64,000 nt of DNA from positions 110,706 through 174,705 of the forward strand of contig CAYWRU010000001.1 of the NCBI GenBank assembly GCA_964460795.1, written 5' to 3'. The stretch is from CAZOOM01 sp964460795 (lineage in GTDB: Bacteria > Omnitrophota > Omnitrophia > Omnitrophales > Aquincolibacteriaceae). The position numbers were made by a program, and so were the translations under genes. Numbering within the stretch: position 1 is the first letter of the stretch; every line of letters starts with the position of its first letter. This document shows, one piece after another, positions 1-8,542 of this stretch. The notes under the pieces are model-generated. The model did no database searches, was not told where the DNA came from, and saw nothing but the letters and a program-made list of their open reading frames with translations.

Positions 1-381
1 TTGCTTCAATGGGTTGGATCGATCTTCTTCTCGGGAGACTTTTGTGAAAGGACCGTAGACGACTTTGTATCCTTGGTCGATGCCAAGGTGAAGTAAAGCC
101 TCGTGCGCGTCGCCACCGGTATCAGATAGCGCACTTCGAACATCTTTTGCGTTAAGGCGTTCAACGTCAACAAGCGTTCCGGGTGTTTCATCAGAGTCGA
201 TATCTACTAGACGCACCACGCCGGCTCGAATTTGAAAGCCGCGCGATGCGCCAAACGGGGTGTGTCGGGGAATCATGGTCGCCCCGCCCTGTACGTGATA
301 AGCATTGGGGTCGGGCGTATGGGCTACGACCTTATGCTTATCGGGCGGCTGCGGAACCGTTCCTTGAAAAACAGGCAGCAT
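1..381 (-). CDS. Unknown protein, N-terminal part (runs off left edge)
   Basis: An open frame without a stop runs leftward off the window from an ATG at 381. The start follows a good Shine-Dalgarno (AAAGGAG, 5 nt spacer) and begins MLPVFQGTVPQPPDKHKVV. About 127 residues are visible. They are soluble, with no motif I recognise. A strong terminator lies between the upstream gene and this start, so it probably has its own promoter or depends on read-through. Function unknown. Confidence 0.7.
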   Translation of the reverse strand, partial: MLPVFQGTVPQPPDKHKVVAHTPDPNAYHVQGGATMIPRHTPFGASRGFQIRAGVVRLVDIDSDETPGTLVDVERLNAKDVRSALSDTGGDAHEALLHLGIDQGYKVVYGPFTKVSREEDRSNPLKQ

Positions 382-427
382 TGATACTCCTTTAACAGCT
401 CTACCTAGCTTAGCAATTCGCAATAGC

Positions 428-468
428 TAAAAGAAAGACCCTGCCGGGGGCCGAAGCCCCCAGCAGGA
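428..468 (-). terminator. Rho-independent terminator
   Basis: On the minus strand a 12-bp GC-rich stem capped by a TTCG tetraloop is followed by GTCTTTCTTTT. It lies just after the stop of the 512-2149 gene and before the next gene. Confidence 0.85.
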
Positions 469-511
469 ATCTATCGCACAAACCACTCCACCCATCCAAC
501 CACGCGGTTGG

Positions 512-2149
512 CTACTTCAAATTCGCTACCGCATCGCCAAGGCGAAGTACGGTCGGATCTTCTGTCGAGGGGGTCGAAGGATCTTCCCACTCGGTTGCGA
601 GGTTGTAGTGCACGCCGGCAAATGGACCCACGATGAGATCATCGGTGTCCGGTGTGTGAATGGGCGGCAGTACATAGCCTTCGCAATCGTGATCGTAGAA
701 TACACGGCAAGGACCGAAGTCCCAGACCCACTGGCGCGGGGTCTCGCCGATTTCCGGATTGAACTGACACAGCGGTTCAGCGATCTCGTAGTCGAGCAAC
801 ACGGTCTGACCGTTCCAGCCGTCCTGGCCGGGCCAGATGAGTTGACGGGCGAGGAAATCGGGGACTAGGAAGTAGTCCCGATTCGGCCCAAGTACGTCTT
901 CGACCTCTTGCCACGTGTTAAACGTGTGGCGCTCGCAGATGTCGGCAACAGGTTGGTCCACCGTGACCGTGTCGCCGGGCTTGATCGTGTCGAGCAAGAC
1001 CGCCGTAACCGGGACAAGCTGGCGCTTGATCGTCCCGTTTACGCTAAAGATGAGTTGTTTGAGGTGTTCCGACTTGGCTTCCTCGAAGCCCACCAGTTGC
1101 CCGGCGTGCTCGGAGTTGATGTGATAGCCGTTGCTTGCATTCCGGATGCCGATGGATTGCCGGATAAGGTTTTGCAAGTAGGGAGTCGCATACCACAGGG
1201 GTCGACCGTCCGGCCCTTTAATGTCGAGCAGATTCGACGCTTCTTGGATCGAGAACGAGATCTTAACCCGAGGTTGCAGTTCCGGGGTTAAGATCATCGG
1301 ACGCTCTTTGACCGGCAAGAAGATCATATCATTCTGTTCGCGCATCATGCGATTAAGCATGCGGAACAGGCCGACCTTTTGGCTGGCGGACGCGCGGAAC
1401 TTGCCGACGCGAAACCAGTGGATCGAACCGTCGGATTCGAACCGCGCTTTGAAATAGCGGAACGGACGGTTCATGATCGCGAGTACGCCGGGCGCGCGTA
1501 CGTGCGATTGCTTTACGATTTCCAGTGCCGGCTTGCCGTCGTGTTGTTCTTCGGCTTCAGCTCGGGGGAATCGATAAGCGAGCACAGGTTTGCCCATTTC
1601 GGTACCGACGCAGACGTCGATCCAAAGCTCGGACACCTGCACCGTTACGGGCTCGTTGTAGTCTTTCTGCGCCGGGTGGCGCTTAAACGCGCAGATCTCT
1701 CCGACAGCACCTTGCTCGGGAGTGCATCGGTGATAATCCTGGAGAGGCCACGACGAGAAGTCGAGTGTACGTTGGATGTAATCCACGTTCATCGACCCAT
1801 CGGGACTCAAACCGCCGCTTTGTACGAGCGCCGGAAACGCAAAGCGTCGCCGTTCCTCGGTAAGCTGCGGCAATTCAGCCGGGCTACGCAACGTAACCAC
1901 ATCGACCAAATTGCCAGGCACGAATCGGTCATCGAGAGTCAAAGTAGCTACCCGACCGGGTACCGCCTTGAATCCGAGACTCGACCACGGTCGCGGAGTT
2001 CCACCGCTAACGGGCCGGCTTCGACGCCATTCACGAAAGTAAACCTTTTGTTCCGTCGTAAGGTTAAGACCGAGTTCGTAGGACTCGTTCTTTTCAGTCA
2101 TGAACGGACGCGACACCGACACCGACTTCTGCTCTTCCTTCGTCATCAT
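512..2149 (-). CDS. Unknown large phage protein (545 aa)
   Basis: Soluble protein of about 545 residues with no signal peptide, membrane segment or nucleotide-binding motif that I recognise. I chose the ATG at 2149 (MMTKEEQKS) because GGAG sits 5 nt upstream; a start at 2176 is possible but lacks a ribosome site. The 5' end overlaps the 75-codon gene upstream by about 55 nt, which suggests translational coupling. A strong terminator follows. It could be a structural or scaffold-like protein, but nothing in the sequence decides that. Confidence 0.75.
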   Translation of the reverse strand: MMTKEEQKSVSVSRPFMTEKNESYELGLNLTTEQKVYFREWRRSRPVSGGTPRPWSSLGFKAVPGRVATLTLDDRFVPGNLVDVVTLRSPAELPQLTEERRRFAFPALVQSGGLSPDGSMNVDYIQRTLDFSSWPLQDYHRCTPEQGAVGEICAFKRHPAQKDYNEPVTVQVSELWIDVCVGTEMGKPVLAYRFPRAEAEEQHDGKPALEIVKQSHVRAPGVLAIMNRPFRYFKARFESDGSIHWFRVGKFRASASQKVGLFRMLNRMMREQNDMIFLPVKERPMILTPELQPRVKISFSIQEASNLLDIKGPDGRPLWYATPYLQNLIRQSIGIRNASNGYHINSEHAGQLVGFEEAKSEHLKQLIFSVNGTIKRQLVPVTAVLLDTIKPGDTVTVDQPVADICERHTFNTWQEVEDVLGPNRDYFLVPDFLARQLIWPGQDGWNGQTVLLDYEIAEPLCQFNPEIGETPRQWVWDFGPCRVFYDHDCEGYVLPPIHTPDTDDLIVGPFAGVHYNLATEWEDPSTPSTEDPTVLRLGDAVANLK

Positions 2150-2321
2150 CCTTGCTCCGGAGTCTGAGATATTCATCTAGACTCATAAGTTTCCAGACAG
2201 GGTTCTGTTCTGGGTATCGAACTTTTACCAGGATTTGACCTTCAGGGACATTACAGCTGCGTTGGCAGGTTTTCGTCGTGATAACCACGCCACCATCCGT
2301 AAGCTTCTTTTCACGGGCCAT
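2094..2321 (-). CDS. Small unknown protein (75 aa)
   Basis: Starts MAREKKLTDGG and ends in a charged tail (KDDDEGRAE). Its own ATG has no close Shine-Dalgarno. A strong AAGGAG instead serves an ATG 13 nt upstream that opens an overlapping 7-codon frame (MKLTHGP, 2311-2334), so initiation may be coupled through that mini-frame. The 3' end overlaps the next gene. Function unknown. Confidence 0.6.
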   Translation of the reverse strand: MAREKKLTDGGVVITTKTCQRSCNVPEGQILVKVRYPEQNPVWKLMSLDEYLRLRSKDDDEGRAEVGVGVASVHD

Positions 2322-2363
2322 GCGTTAATTTCATAGATTTCTCCTTGGACTTGTTGTCTCGCA

Positions 2364-2399
2364 CAAAAAACAGAAGCCGCTGGTTTTTGGCCAACGGCT
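2364..2399 (-). terminator. Rho-independent terminator
   Basis: Minus-strand stem AGCCGTTGG/CCAGCGGCT (one mismatch) followed by TCTGTTTTTTG, between the 2437-2961 gene and the 75-aa gene. Confidence 0.8.
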
Positions 2400-2436
2400 A
2401 TCGGACATCCCTAATAATGTGACGCGATTGAGAGCG

Positions 2437-2961
2437 TTATTTATCCTCCCAATCGTCGATGATGTCGCCGTCGAAAGGCTCATCATCTTCGTCGTCTTCA
2501 TCGTCGTCCAGGTCTTCGACGTGCGCACGATTGGGCAGACGAGTCTGCTCAACAGCCGGCCGTTGAATCTCCGGTTCGGCCTGCTCCTCTTCATCCTCCG
2601 CCGGCTCGTCGCTCATTGTCGGACCGATGACGCCCGATGTATTTGGCGACATATCGTTGTCAGACAGTGGAATCGGATTGCCGTCCAATAGCAGGTAAGG
2701 GATGCGTCCGGTTGAAAAGAACAGCCGCGCACCGTTGAATACGGCGCAGAACGTGCCGGCTTTATCGGGATTATTGACCAGTTCCCGGAGGAAGCTCGCC
2801 AGGTCCGCCAGGCTCGGGTGCTCTTTGACCTGTGGTAGCTCCCCCTCCACTACCGTAACCGTGTACAGATTGTTGACCTGTCCAGGAGACGGTCCAAGGT
2901 GGGGCTGTTGGTCCGTAGGGGGTTGGCTGTTGGGGGTAGAGGGGATAGGGTCCTGGGACAT
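2437..2961 (-). CDS. Unknown protein with acidic C-terminal tail
   Basis: 174 residues: a Pro/Gln-rich N-terminus (about 1-30), a compact middle (YTVTVVEGELPQV to PYLLLDGNP) and an Asp/Glu-rich tail from about 115. Its first 190 nt overlap, in another frame, the 3' end of the 2771-3199 gene. That neighbour's tail is low-complexity Pro/Gly, so either the overlap is real or this protein starts later than the first ATG. Acidic tails like this occur in SSB-type and DNA-mimic proteins, but that link is only suggestive. Confidence 0.6.
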   Translation of the reverse strand: MSQDPIPSTPNSQPPTDQQPHLGPSPGQVNNLYTVTVVEGELPQVKEHPSLADLASFLRELVNNPDKAGTFCAVFNGARLFFSTGRIPYLLLDGNPIPLSDNDMSPNTSGVIGPTMSDEPAEDEEEQAEPEIQRPAVEQTRLPNRAHVEDLDDDEDDEDDEPFDGDIIDDWEDK

Positions 2962-3199
2962 AAGTAATATCCGGGTAAGTTTCGTCTTTGTACAAAACGT
3001 AAAGGGTTGTGATTAGCAGGCAGTGCCCGCCGATATTGCTGGGCGCAAAGGACGTGCTTGGATACACGCCAATGATTTTGACCGCGCGTTCACAAAGCCA
3101 CTTATTGAAAGAATCTTCCAGCGCTTCCGAGCCGTCTGCCGGAGAGACTGTACCGTCAGATGCGACGAACTCGATCTTGCGAAATGTCTTAGCTTTCAT
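2771..3199 (-). CDS. Unknown protein with Pro/Gly-rich tail
   Basis: Start taken at MKAKTFRKIEF (3199), overlapping the stop of the upstream gene by 11 nt; the longer frame begins inside that gene. About 85 ordered residues (EFVASDGTVSPADGSEALED) precede a YPQQPTPYGP-type low-complexity tail that coincides with the overlap with the next gene. Inside it lies a copy of the repeated GTGAACGCGCGG motif (near 3088). Function unknown. Confidence 0.55.
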   Translation of the reverse strand: MKAKTFRKIEFVASDGTVSPADGSEALEDSFNKWLCERAVKIIGVYPSTSFAPSNIGGHCLLITTLYVLYKDETYPDITYVPGPYPLYPQQPTPYGPTAPPWTVSWTGQQSVHGYGSGGGATTGQRAPEPGGPGELPPGTGQ

Positions 3200-3473
3200 C
3201 TGCGACCTTCTTCTCCGTATCGCACAGTGGCTTGACCTGCTTACCGGAACCAAACTTCATCAACTTACCGCTCTGGCCTGAGGCGGCATGTAGTTCTTCG
3301 GTGATGATTCGGCCGCGATCTGTCGTAGTAGTTACGGTTACCGTTGGCACGATAGCCTTTGGATTGTAGAAGTACGGCTCCACCGTAACCTTCACCATAC
3401 CTGTTGCTTCGTCTTGAACGACCTTCACGTTTCCTTCGATACCGTCTCGGATGAATTCGTAAATGACCTTCAT
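3189..3473 (-). CDS. Small unknown protein (94 aa)
   Basis: Starts MKVIYEFIRDGIEGNVKV at 3473 with AGGAA 6 nt upstream; the longer frame reaching 3530 lies inside the upstream gene and has no ribosome site. Beta-rich, no cysteine pairs except one near the C-terminus, no recognised motif. Confidence 0.65.
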   Translation of the reverse strand: MKVIYEFIRDGIEGNVKVVQDEATGMVKVTVEPYFYNPKAIVPTVTVTTTTDRGRIITEELHAASGQSGKLMKFGSGKQVKPLCDTEKKVADES

Positions 3474-3480
3474 AGTGTTC

Positions 3481-4260
3481 CTATTTCTTTTCGTAGGGCT
3501 TATCTGCATTGCTGAAGATGGCTTCAGCAAAAGTTACCGTCTCCGGAAATACCCTTTTTGACCGGACGACGCTTGGGAGTTGTTCGATGTCTGAGGCTTT
3601 GCCGGCGGCTGGATAACTGGCGGCGTCTCCTGGGTAGGCAACGTCGTTGGTTGCGAAGGCTGGGAGAGGGTGGAAGGGGCCGATTGGTCCGACACCGTTA
3701 ATGTCGGCGTGGTCGTTTGGTCCGGCGATCCAGACACAGCCGCGGTTGGTGTCGAGACACCAGACTGTGACTGGGACGAGCGGGACTGTTGCGTCGAGGC
3801 TGGTTTGCTTTGCCAGCCAGTAGGGGTCAACGATACTGACCGCGCGGGGTCGGAGCCTGGCGAAGAGTTTTCGCTGCCTGTCTGTGACGGCGATTCCGCC
3901 GAGGTAGTTGAAGAAGGCCGGCCAGTTGGCTCTTTCGATTGCGTAGAGCCAATGGTTCCATTCTCCGTTACCGGCGTCCGATACCAGACCGGAGAATATC
4001 GGGCGATCAAAGCGTAATTTGAAGATGGCGACGGGGCCAGCTTCTCCGCTCGACTCAGCGACGTAATGCTGAACAGGGTCGTTAGCCCCAGCAATGAACA
4101 GGTTAAAGATCGCTGGAGTGAATAGCGCATAGTCTTTGCTTATCTCCGACAAAGTGGCCGCTGCGGAGATCTCCATCTCTTTAGCCGGCTGTACATCGGT
4201 GTGCGCGGTTCCTTCCTCGCTTATTCCTTCTTTGAATTTGGGAAACGGATCTGTTGCCAT
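3481..4260 (-). CDS. Unknown phage protein (259 aa)
   Basis: Soluble protein starting MATDPFPKFKEGI, ending ADKPYEKK at a TAG stop. Trp- and Pro-rich centre (WNHWLYAIERANWPAFFNYLGG). No family recognised. A terminator hairpin sits just upstream of the start, so this is probably the first gene of a short unit running into the 94-aa and 142-aa genes. Confidence 0.65.
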   Translation of the reverse strand: MATDPFPKFKEGISEEGTAHTDVQPAKEMEISAAATLSEISKDYALFTPAIFNLFIAGANDPVQHYVAESSGEAGPVAIFKLRFDRPIFSGLVSDAGNGEWNHWLYAIERANWPAFFNYLGGIAVTDRQRKLFARLRPRAVSIVDPYWLAKQTSLDATVPLVPVTVWCLDTNRGCVWIAGPNDHADINGVGPIGPFHPLPAFATNDVAYPGDAASYPAAGKASDIEQLPSVVRSKRVFPETVTFAEAIFSNADKPYEKK

Positions 4261-4267
4261 AATAGCT

Positions 4268-4307
4268 AAGAAAAAGGAAAGGACGGGGGCATAAGTGCCC
4301 CTCGTCC
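4268..4307 (-). terminator. Rho-independent terminator
   Basis: Minus-strand 11-12 bp stem (GGACGAGGGGCA / TGCCCCCGTCC, one mismatch) with a 4-nt loop, then TTTCCTTTTTCTT. It closes the 4324-5091 unit. Confidence 0.85.
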
Positions 4308-4323
4308 TATGATAGCGATTCGC

Positions 4324-5091
4324 TTAGCCGCTGACGAGTAGCGACTGTGCAACCTTATCCAATCGATCAAGCGCCTCAGCGCACCGCGACACGCTGGAGT
4401 CCAGCAACAGACCCAAACGCATAGCGGCCTGAAGGGCCAGCGATACGTCGATTAGCGGGTTGTTATGTGGAGCGTATTCCGCCGGCGGCGTAAGGCCGAG
4501 GCGGTTACAGGCAGCTTCGAATGATACGCGGGATTGGAACTCACTCGGAATCATGGCGTTGTAGATATCGCGATGATCCTGATTGTCGTACCAGATCGAT
4601 GCCGGCATCGGGTTAGCCGTACCTGGTTCCGTCTCTTGACCGCACTGAGCCGCAAGCAGCTTGAGAAATACGCGCGGATCAAATCCGGCGAAGATGGCTT
4701 CAGGCACGCGTTCCGCTCGGAACGGATTAGCGTCCCAGTGATAGCGGTCGGTAAGCCAGTTGGCGATGCGGTGAGAGAGCGGCAGGTTCGTGTCGCACAA
4801 AGGCGCTCGGCGACCTACGTGAGACGACTGGGCGGTGTGGTCGTCGTCAGCGATAAGGATATCACCCTTACCGGTATCGAGAAGGCATACGGTGTTCAGC
4901 TTTCCGAGGTACGGAGTTAGCGGAGCCATGCGCAGCCACTCGTCGCGCTTAGATTCCAGGTGCTTGTCGATGGTCTCCTGTCGGGTCATATTGCCCGGAA
5001 TGGAGAACTCGGGAACATATTGATCGGCATCCGGCCGGACCGAACAACTGAATCCCACCAGGATCAGATGCGTTTCTTTTTGTGTAGACAT
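4324..5091 (-). CDS. Unknown protein, possibly an RNase H-fold (exonuclease-like) relative
   Basis: 255 residues from MSTQKETHLILVGF; the start at 5091 has a purine-rich AGAAAGAAAGA just upstream. The C-terminal part (FAGFDPRVFLKLLAAQ, then SFEAACNRLGL, then DVSLALQAAMRL) has the rhythm of the end of DEDD 3'-5' exonucleases. The clear DxE motif near the N-terminus is missing, so any such relation would be to an inactive or divergent member. Terminators flank both sides, so it may be expressed alone. Confidence 0.55.
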   Translation of the reverse strand: MSTQKETHLILVGFSCSVRPDADQYVPEFSIPGNMTRQETIDKHLESKRDEWLRMAPLTPYLGKLNTVCLLDTGKGDILIADDDHTAQSSHVGRRAPLCDTNLPLSHRIANWLTDRYHWDANPFRAERVPEAIFAGFDPRVFLKLLAAQCGQETEPGTANPMPASIWYDNQDHRDIYNAMIPSEFQSRVSFEAACNRLGLTPPAEYAPHNNPLIDVSLALQAAMRLGLLLDSSVSRCAEALDRLDKVAQSLLVSG

Positions 5092-5125
5092 TCTTTCTTT
5101 CTGTTCAAGTTCAAACTCAAAGGAT

Positions 5126-5153
5126 GACGGGGGCGAGTTTCCCCGCCCCCGCC
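5126..5153 (-). terminator. GC-rich hairpin, possible terminator or attenuator
   Basis: A nearly perfect 10-bp GC stem lies between the 5195-6301 gene and the start at 5091. The T-run after it on the minus strand is poor (ATCCTTTGAGTTTG), so termination is uncertain. Confidence 0.4.
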
Positions 5154-5194
5154 TTTCCCTCGTCACAGCAGTTACTCAAGCCTGCTGTTCTTCT

Positions 5195-6301
5195 TTACTT
5201 CGTTGTGCAGGTCGATTCGGTGCACCCGCATTCGACTTCACATTCGGCATCGCATTGCTCTTTTGCGAGAGGCGCACGCACGAATTGCACGAACTGGCTC
5301 AAGTGCTCGATGGCCTCGCGATGTTCTTCCAGTTCACTTTCGTCGAGCGGTAGGCAGGCGATGATGGCAGCGCCTTGCTCATCAGCCCATTTGCGAACAA
5401 CACGATGCGCCTCTTCCGCCATCTTTACCGGCGTTTGCCATGTCGATGCCGCTTTACGAAGAGGGATGATGTCGTCGATGAGGATCACATCCACGCGGCT
5501 CTTGTTGAGCACGCGGGTATATGGGGCAATGACGCGTTCGAAGTTCTTTATCGAGCTGGCGCTATCGACGGCCTTGCTCATGGTGACTTCAACGTAGTTC
5601 TTTGTGCCCATTTCGGACTTCTTGATAAGCGTGTCGGCCTTCAACTTATCGGAGATGTGCAGGATGTTGATTTTGCGAGTGCCGTGCTGCTCGTTGTTAT
5701 CTTCCGCCGCCTTCATAATTTGTCCGGCTAATTCCGGCCAGGCATCGCGGGTAGTAGGCAGCACTAGCGCGGAGCGCGAGCGCATAATGGTGAGCCCTGG
5801 GATGATTTCCCATTCGCCGGCATTTTCCTGCTCTTCCGCCTGTCGACGAGCCATTTCGACTTCATGCAGGAGTTTCAGATCGCGTTCAGTTTCCACCGTC
5901 ACGAAACTGAGCACTGGACCGGCCAAGCCCGCCATGACCTGCTGGCTCGTGAACTGCATTTGATCGGCGTGGCTTGCGATATTCATAGCCAACGCCTGTT
6001 CAACGCCGGGCGTCTCGGTCAGATCTTTAAGCCGGCGCTGTAGTGCGATTCGCCCCATCCAATACAACTGTCGAGAGGTGATCATCGCGTGACACGCCAA
6101 GTTGATTTCAGCATCTTCTTCAAGATACTTCTGCGCCTCCTTGACCGCCTCCATCTGCTGCTCTTCGGTCAGCTCTTCTTGGGTGTCTTGTAGTTCCTGT
6201 ACGATCTCCTGTGTCTGCTCCGCCGCCTCTTGCAGCGTATCTTCGGAGAGCTTGTCTTTCAGTTCTTCAGGGTCAACTGCTTCACCCAGGTTTTGGTTCA
6301 T
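5195..6301 (-). CDS. Coiled-coil protein with degenerate RecA-like ATPase core
   Basis: 368 residues. Residues 1-65 are a Glu/Gln-rich coiled coil. The second half resembles a RecA/KaiC-type domain: a hydrophobic strand ending in two Asp (VDVILIDDI) looks like Walker B and is followed by AHRVVRKWADEQGAAIIACLP, which fits the next strand of that fold. I see no Walker A, so catalysis is doubtful. The last 25 residues are Cys-rich (CDAECEVECGC). The start overlaps the stop of the 139-aa gene by ATGA. Confidence 0.6.
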   Translation of the reverse strand: MNQNLGEAVDPEELKDKLSEDTLQEAAEQTQEIVQELQDTQEELTEEQQMEAVKEAQKYLEEDAEINLACHAMITSRQLYWMGRIALQRRLKDLTETPGVEQALAMNIASHADQMQFTSQQVMAGLAGPVLSFVTVETERDLKLLHEVEMARRQAEEQENAGEWEIIPGLTIMRSRSALVLPTTRDAWPELAGQIMKAAEDNNEQHGTRKINILHISDKLKADTLIKKSEMGTKNYVEVTMSKAVDSASSIKNFERVIAPYTRVLNKSRVDVILIDDIIPLRKAASTWQTPVKMAEEAHRVVRKWADEQGAAIIACLPLDESELEEHREAIEHLSQFVQFVRAPLAKEQCDAECEVECGCTESTCTTK

Positions 6302-6717
6302 GTCTTCCTTAGCTTTTTGAGGAGTCTTGTTCTTTTAGCGGTAGCAGCGCGCAGCGCTTCCGCATTTGCCTTAATTTGGTCTTGGGTAAGCTCAAGCTCT
6401 ATCTCAAGCTCTGCTGTTTCGCGCTGTTTAGCCCGGCCTCGGTACTTCTCTGTTTGATCGATTTCCTCGACCACCCTTGCTTCCAATCTTACCAACAAAG
6501 GCACGGGCTGATTTTTATGAGCCTTTGCAAAGTAGCTGATGATGTTGCTAGTTCCGTTTGTTTTAAGCCACACGCTGGCTTCGCCTAGCTCATCAACCCA
6601 GCACTTGCCGTTACCGCCGCGCCCTTGTCGCCTATACCACTGCCCCTGGTGGTTCTTGATCGCGTAAACGACCAAGGGACCACCAGGGGATTGTGGTTGC
6701 TTTTCAGCTTTAGACAC
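6298..6717 (-). CDS. Unknown basic/coiled-coil protein (139 aa)
   Basis: Starts MSKAEKQPQSPGGP. A Gly/Arg-rich stretch (YRRQGRGGNGKCW) leads to a C-terminal helix of about 55 residues rich in Glu, Lys and Arg. Overlaps the next gene by ATGA and the upstream gene by 8 nt, so the three are probably translated together. Confidence 0.6.
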   Translation of the reverse strand: MSKAEKQPQSPGGPLVVYAIKNHQGQWYRRQGRGGNGKCWVDELGEASVWLKTNGTSNIISYFAKAHKNQPVPLLVRLEARVVEEIDQTEKYRGRAKQRETAELEIELELTQDQIKANAEALRAATAKRTRLLKKLRKT

Positions 6718-7615
6718 CGGCCGTTACCGTTCCAGCCGGCGCACGTTCAACGCTCTGCGGCGCACTTGTTGCCGGGTCCGGCAACTTGGCGGCGCAGGCA
6801 GCGGCGGGCGCCGCCGGAGTAGTAATCTGCGGCACGCAGAACGTGCTGTACAAGAAGCGGCGATCTTCGTTGGACAGCTTCCGGCGGCTCTTGTCGCTCT
6901 TGGCGTAATCCGGGCGTTCCGGAAGGCCTCGAGCGTTCGAGGGCACGTACGGCGTAAGCTTGATATCGCCGGTAACGGGGTCGCGTGTAACCCAGCTTTG
7001 GCAATACCGTTCCTTGTTGAGGGCCACTTCCCGACCGGCCGAGTCGTACAACCGGTCGGTCAAGCTATCGCGCTCGAACAAGTCGCCGAAAGCCTGGCGC
7101 CGTCCTTCGAGTCTGTCGAACACGTCGGGTCGCTTCTTGTGCTCGTGGGCGATCGGCTCGGCATGATTATGCTCTACCGGGTACAAAGTGCCGCGATATG
7201 CCGTCGGCGTATGGTTCGTCCATTTCGACACGCCCAGCATAAAGGGACTAACGTAACCGCCGGGTTCGAGCAGCTGCTCCGCGTCGGCCGGCTTGTACAG
7301 CCGGACAAGCGTGTCGCATTGATCGAACACTTTGATGAGCCGCGCCGTCTGGGTGCCCAGCTTGAACATGCCGTACTCGTCGATAGCCGGAAGCGGCATG
7401 CTTTCGAGGTGCACGAACTTCGGACCACGGACAATATATTCACCGCGCCGATTGGCCGTCATGATCTGCACGTAATGCGTGTAAATCATTTGGTAATCGA
7501 CCGAGACGGCCAATTCCAGGCCGGACGGGAGCTTCCAAACTCGCAGAGTTCGGGTGCCGCCTCCGGCCTCGGTTATCGTTACCGTTTGCGGCTTTCCTTC
7601 TTGAGACTGCGTCAT
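6710..7615 (-). CDS. Unknown phage protein (301 aa)
   Basis: Starts MTQSQEGKPQTVTITEAGG. About 250 residues of mixed alpha/beta sequence without a recognised motif, then an Ala/Pro-rich tail from about 265. First gene of the overlapping set running down to 5195. Function unknown. Confidence 0.65.
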   Translation of the reverse strand: MTQSQEGKPQTVTITEAGGGTRTLRVWKLPSGLELAVSVDYQMIYTHYVQIMTANRRGEYIVRGPKFVHLESMPLPAIDEYGMFKLGTQTARLIKVFDQCDTLVRLYKPADAEQLLEPGGYVSPFMLGVSKWTNHTPTAYRGTLYPVEHNHAEPIAHEHKKRPDVFDRLEGRRQAFGDLFERDSLTDRLYDSAGREVALNKERYCQSWVTRDPVTGDIKLTPYVPSNARGLPERPDYAKSDKSRRKLSNEDRRFLYSTFCVPQITTPAAPAAACAAKLPDPATSAPQSVERAPAGTVTAGV

Positions 7616-7666
7616 ACGTATCTACTCCGTTGAACGAAACGAGGAAAACAATACAACAGCCGCCGG

Positions 7667-7915
7667 CTAGGCGGCCTCTTGTCGAGCCGGGCACTGCGGT
7701 TCCCGGCGGTGGATAATCTCACGGATCTTCAGATTGACGTGGGCAGCGTTGCCGAGCCACGTAATCGGACCTTCCGTAAGCGTGTAGCCGCGCTCGGCGA
7801 GCGTCGGCTTGATGCTTTCGAAATCAACCGCCGCCACCACGATACCGGAAAGCTCCCGGTCGCAAGGTACGCGGAACAGGTTGTATTGCCACTTGGGCAT
7901 CTCTTTCTCAATCAT
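7667..7915 (-). CDS. Small unknown protein (82 aa)
   Basis: Start taken at MIEKEMPKWQYN (7915), which overlaps the stop of the RuvC-like gene. Sequence such as VVAAVDFESIKPTLAERGYTLTEG suggests a small alpha/beta fold. No recognised family. Confidence 0.6.
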   Translation of the reverse strand: MIEKEMPKWQYNLFRVPCDRELSGIVVAAVDFESIKPTLAERGYTLTEGPITWLGNAAHVNLKIREIIHRREPQCPARQEAA

Positions 7916-8498
7916 CGCTTTTCGATTCCTCCTTATATGGCATTTCCAAACCATTAAGCTTTCGGCGCTGCCAGTCCGCTAGCAGAATCGCCTCGGCTCG
8001 TGCTTCATCCTTGGCTAACGGCAAATCCAGTTTGGGATATAGCTGTCGGCACAAAATAAGTGAATCTCGCTTGTCGGCTTCTTTGCCTACCATCGCCGGT
8101 CGCCACACATTAGGGCGTACCATGAGATACTTCAGCTTGAGGGCGACTAGCGCCATTTCCCAAGTGCCGAAGTCGTAGCCAAAGGCGAAAGCTTGAACCT
8201 TGCCGTCTCGCGGCATGGATGAAACTTGTTCTAGCGTCACTAAAACTGGTTGACCCTTTCGCGCTAGCTTCGCAAACGGTAAAAGCAGCCGAAGTCGACC
8301 GGCCAAGTCATTATGACGCTTTTCTGAGCGTCTTTTGACGTTCTGTCCTTTACGGGGTCCGCTCTTGAGCTTGGAGGCCGTCGTCTTGCGTTCGACGATG
8401 ACAGGATTGTGCCAAGCCTCGGCTCGACCATCGGGATAGATGACGCCTAGAGCGCCGCTCTTGCCTGGGTCGATGCCTACGAAAATGGTTCCAGACAA
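7908..8498 (-). CDS. ruvC: RuvC-like Holliday junction resolvase
   Basis: 196 residues with the RuvC/RNase H-fold layout: the first strand carries the catalytic Asp (IFVGIDPGKSGALGV), a second acidic strand is followed by the conserved turn (VTLEQVSSMPRDGK, then FAFGYDFGTWEMAL), and a C-terminal acidic helix completes the set (KDEARAEAILLADW). In phages this enzyme resolves branched DNA during recombination and before packaging. A basic Lys/Arg stretch around 45-65 interrupts the usual fold. The assignment to the superfamily is secure; exact substrate preference cannot be read. Confidence 0.85.
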   Translation of the reverse strand: MSGTIFVGIDPGKSGALGVIYPDGRAEAWHNPVIVERKTTASKLKSGPRKGQNVKRRSEKRHNDLAGRLRLLLPFAKLARKGQPVLVTLEQVSSMPRDGKVQAFAFGYDFGTWEMALVALKLKYLMVRPNVWRPAMVGKEADKRDSLILCRQLYPKLDLPLAKDEARAEAILLADWQRRKLNGLEMPYKEESKSDD

Positions 8499-8542
8499 AT
8501 GACTAAGTCCTTCAATTACTGTGACGCTTTACGCGCCGAATT

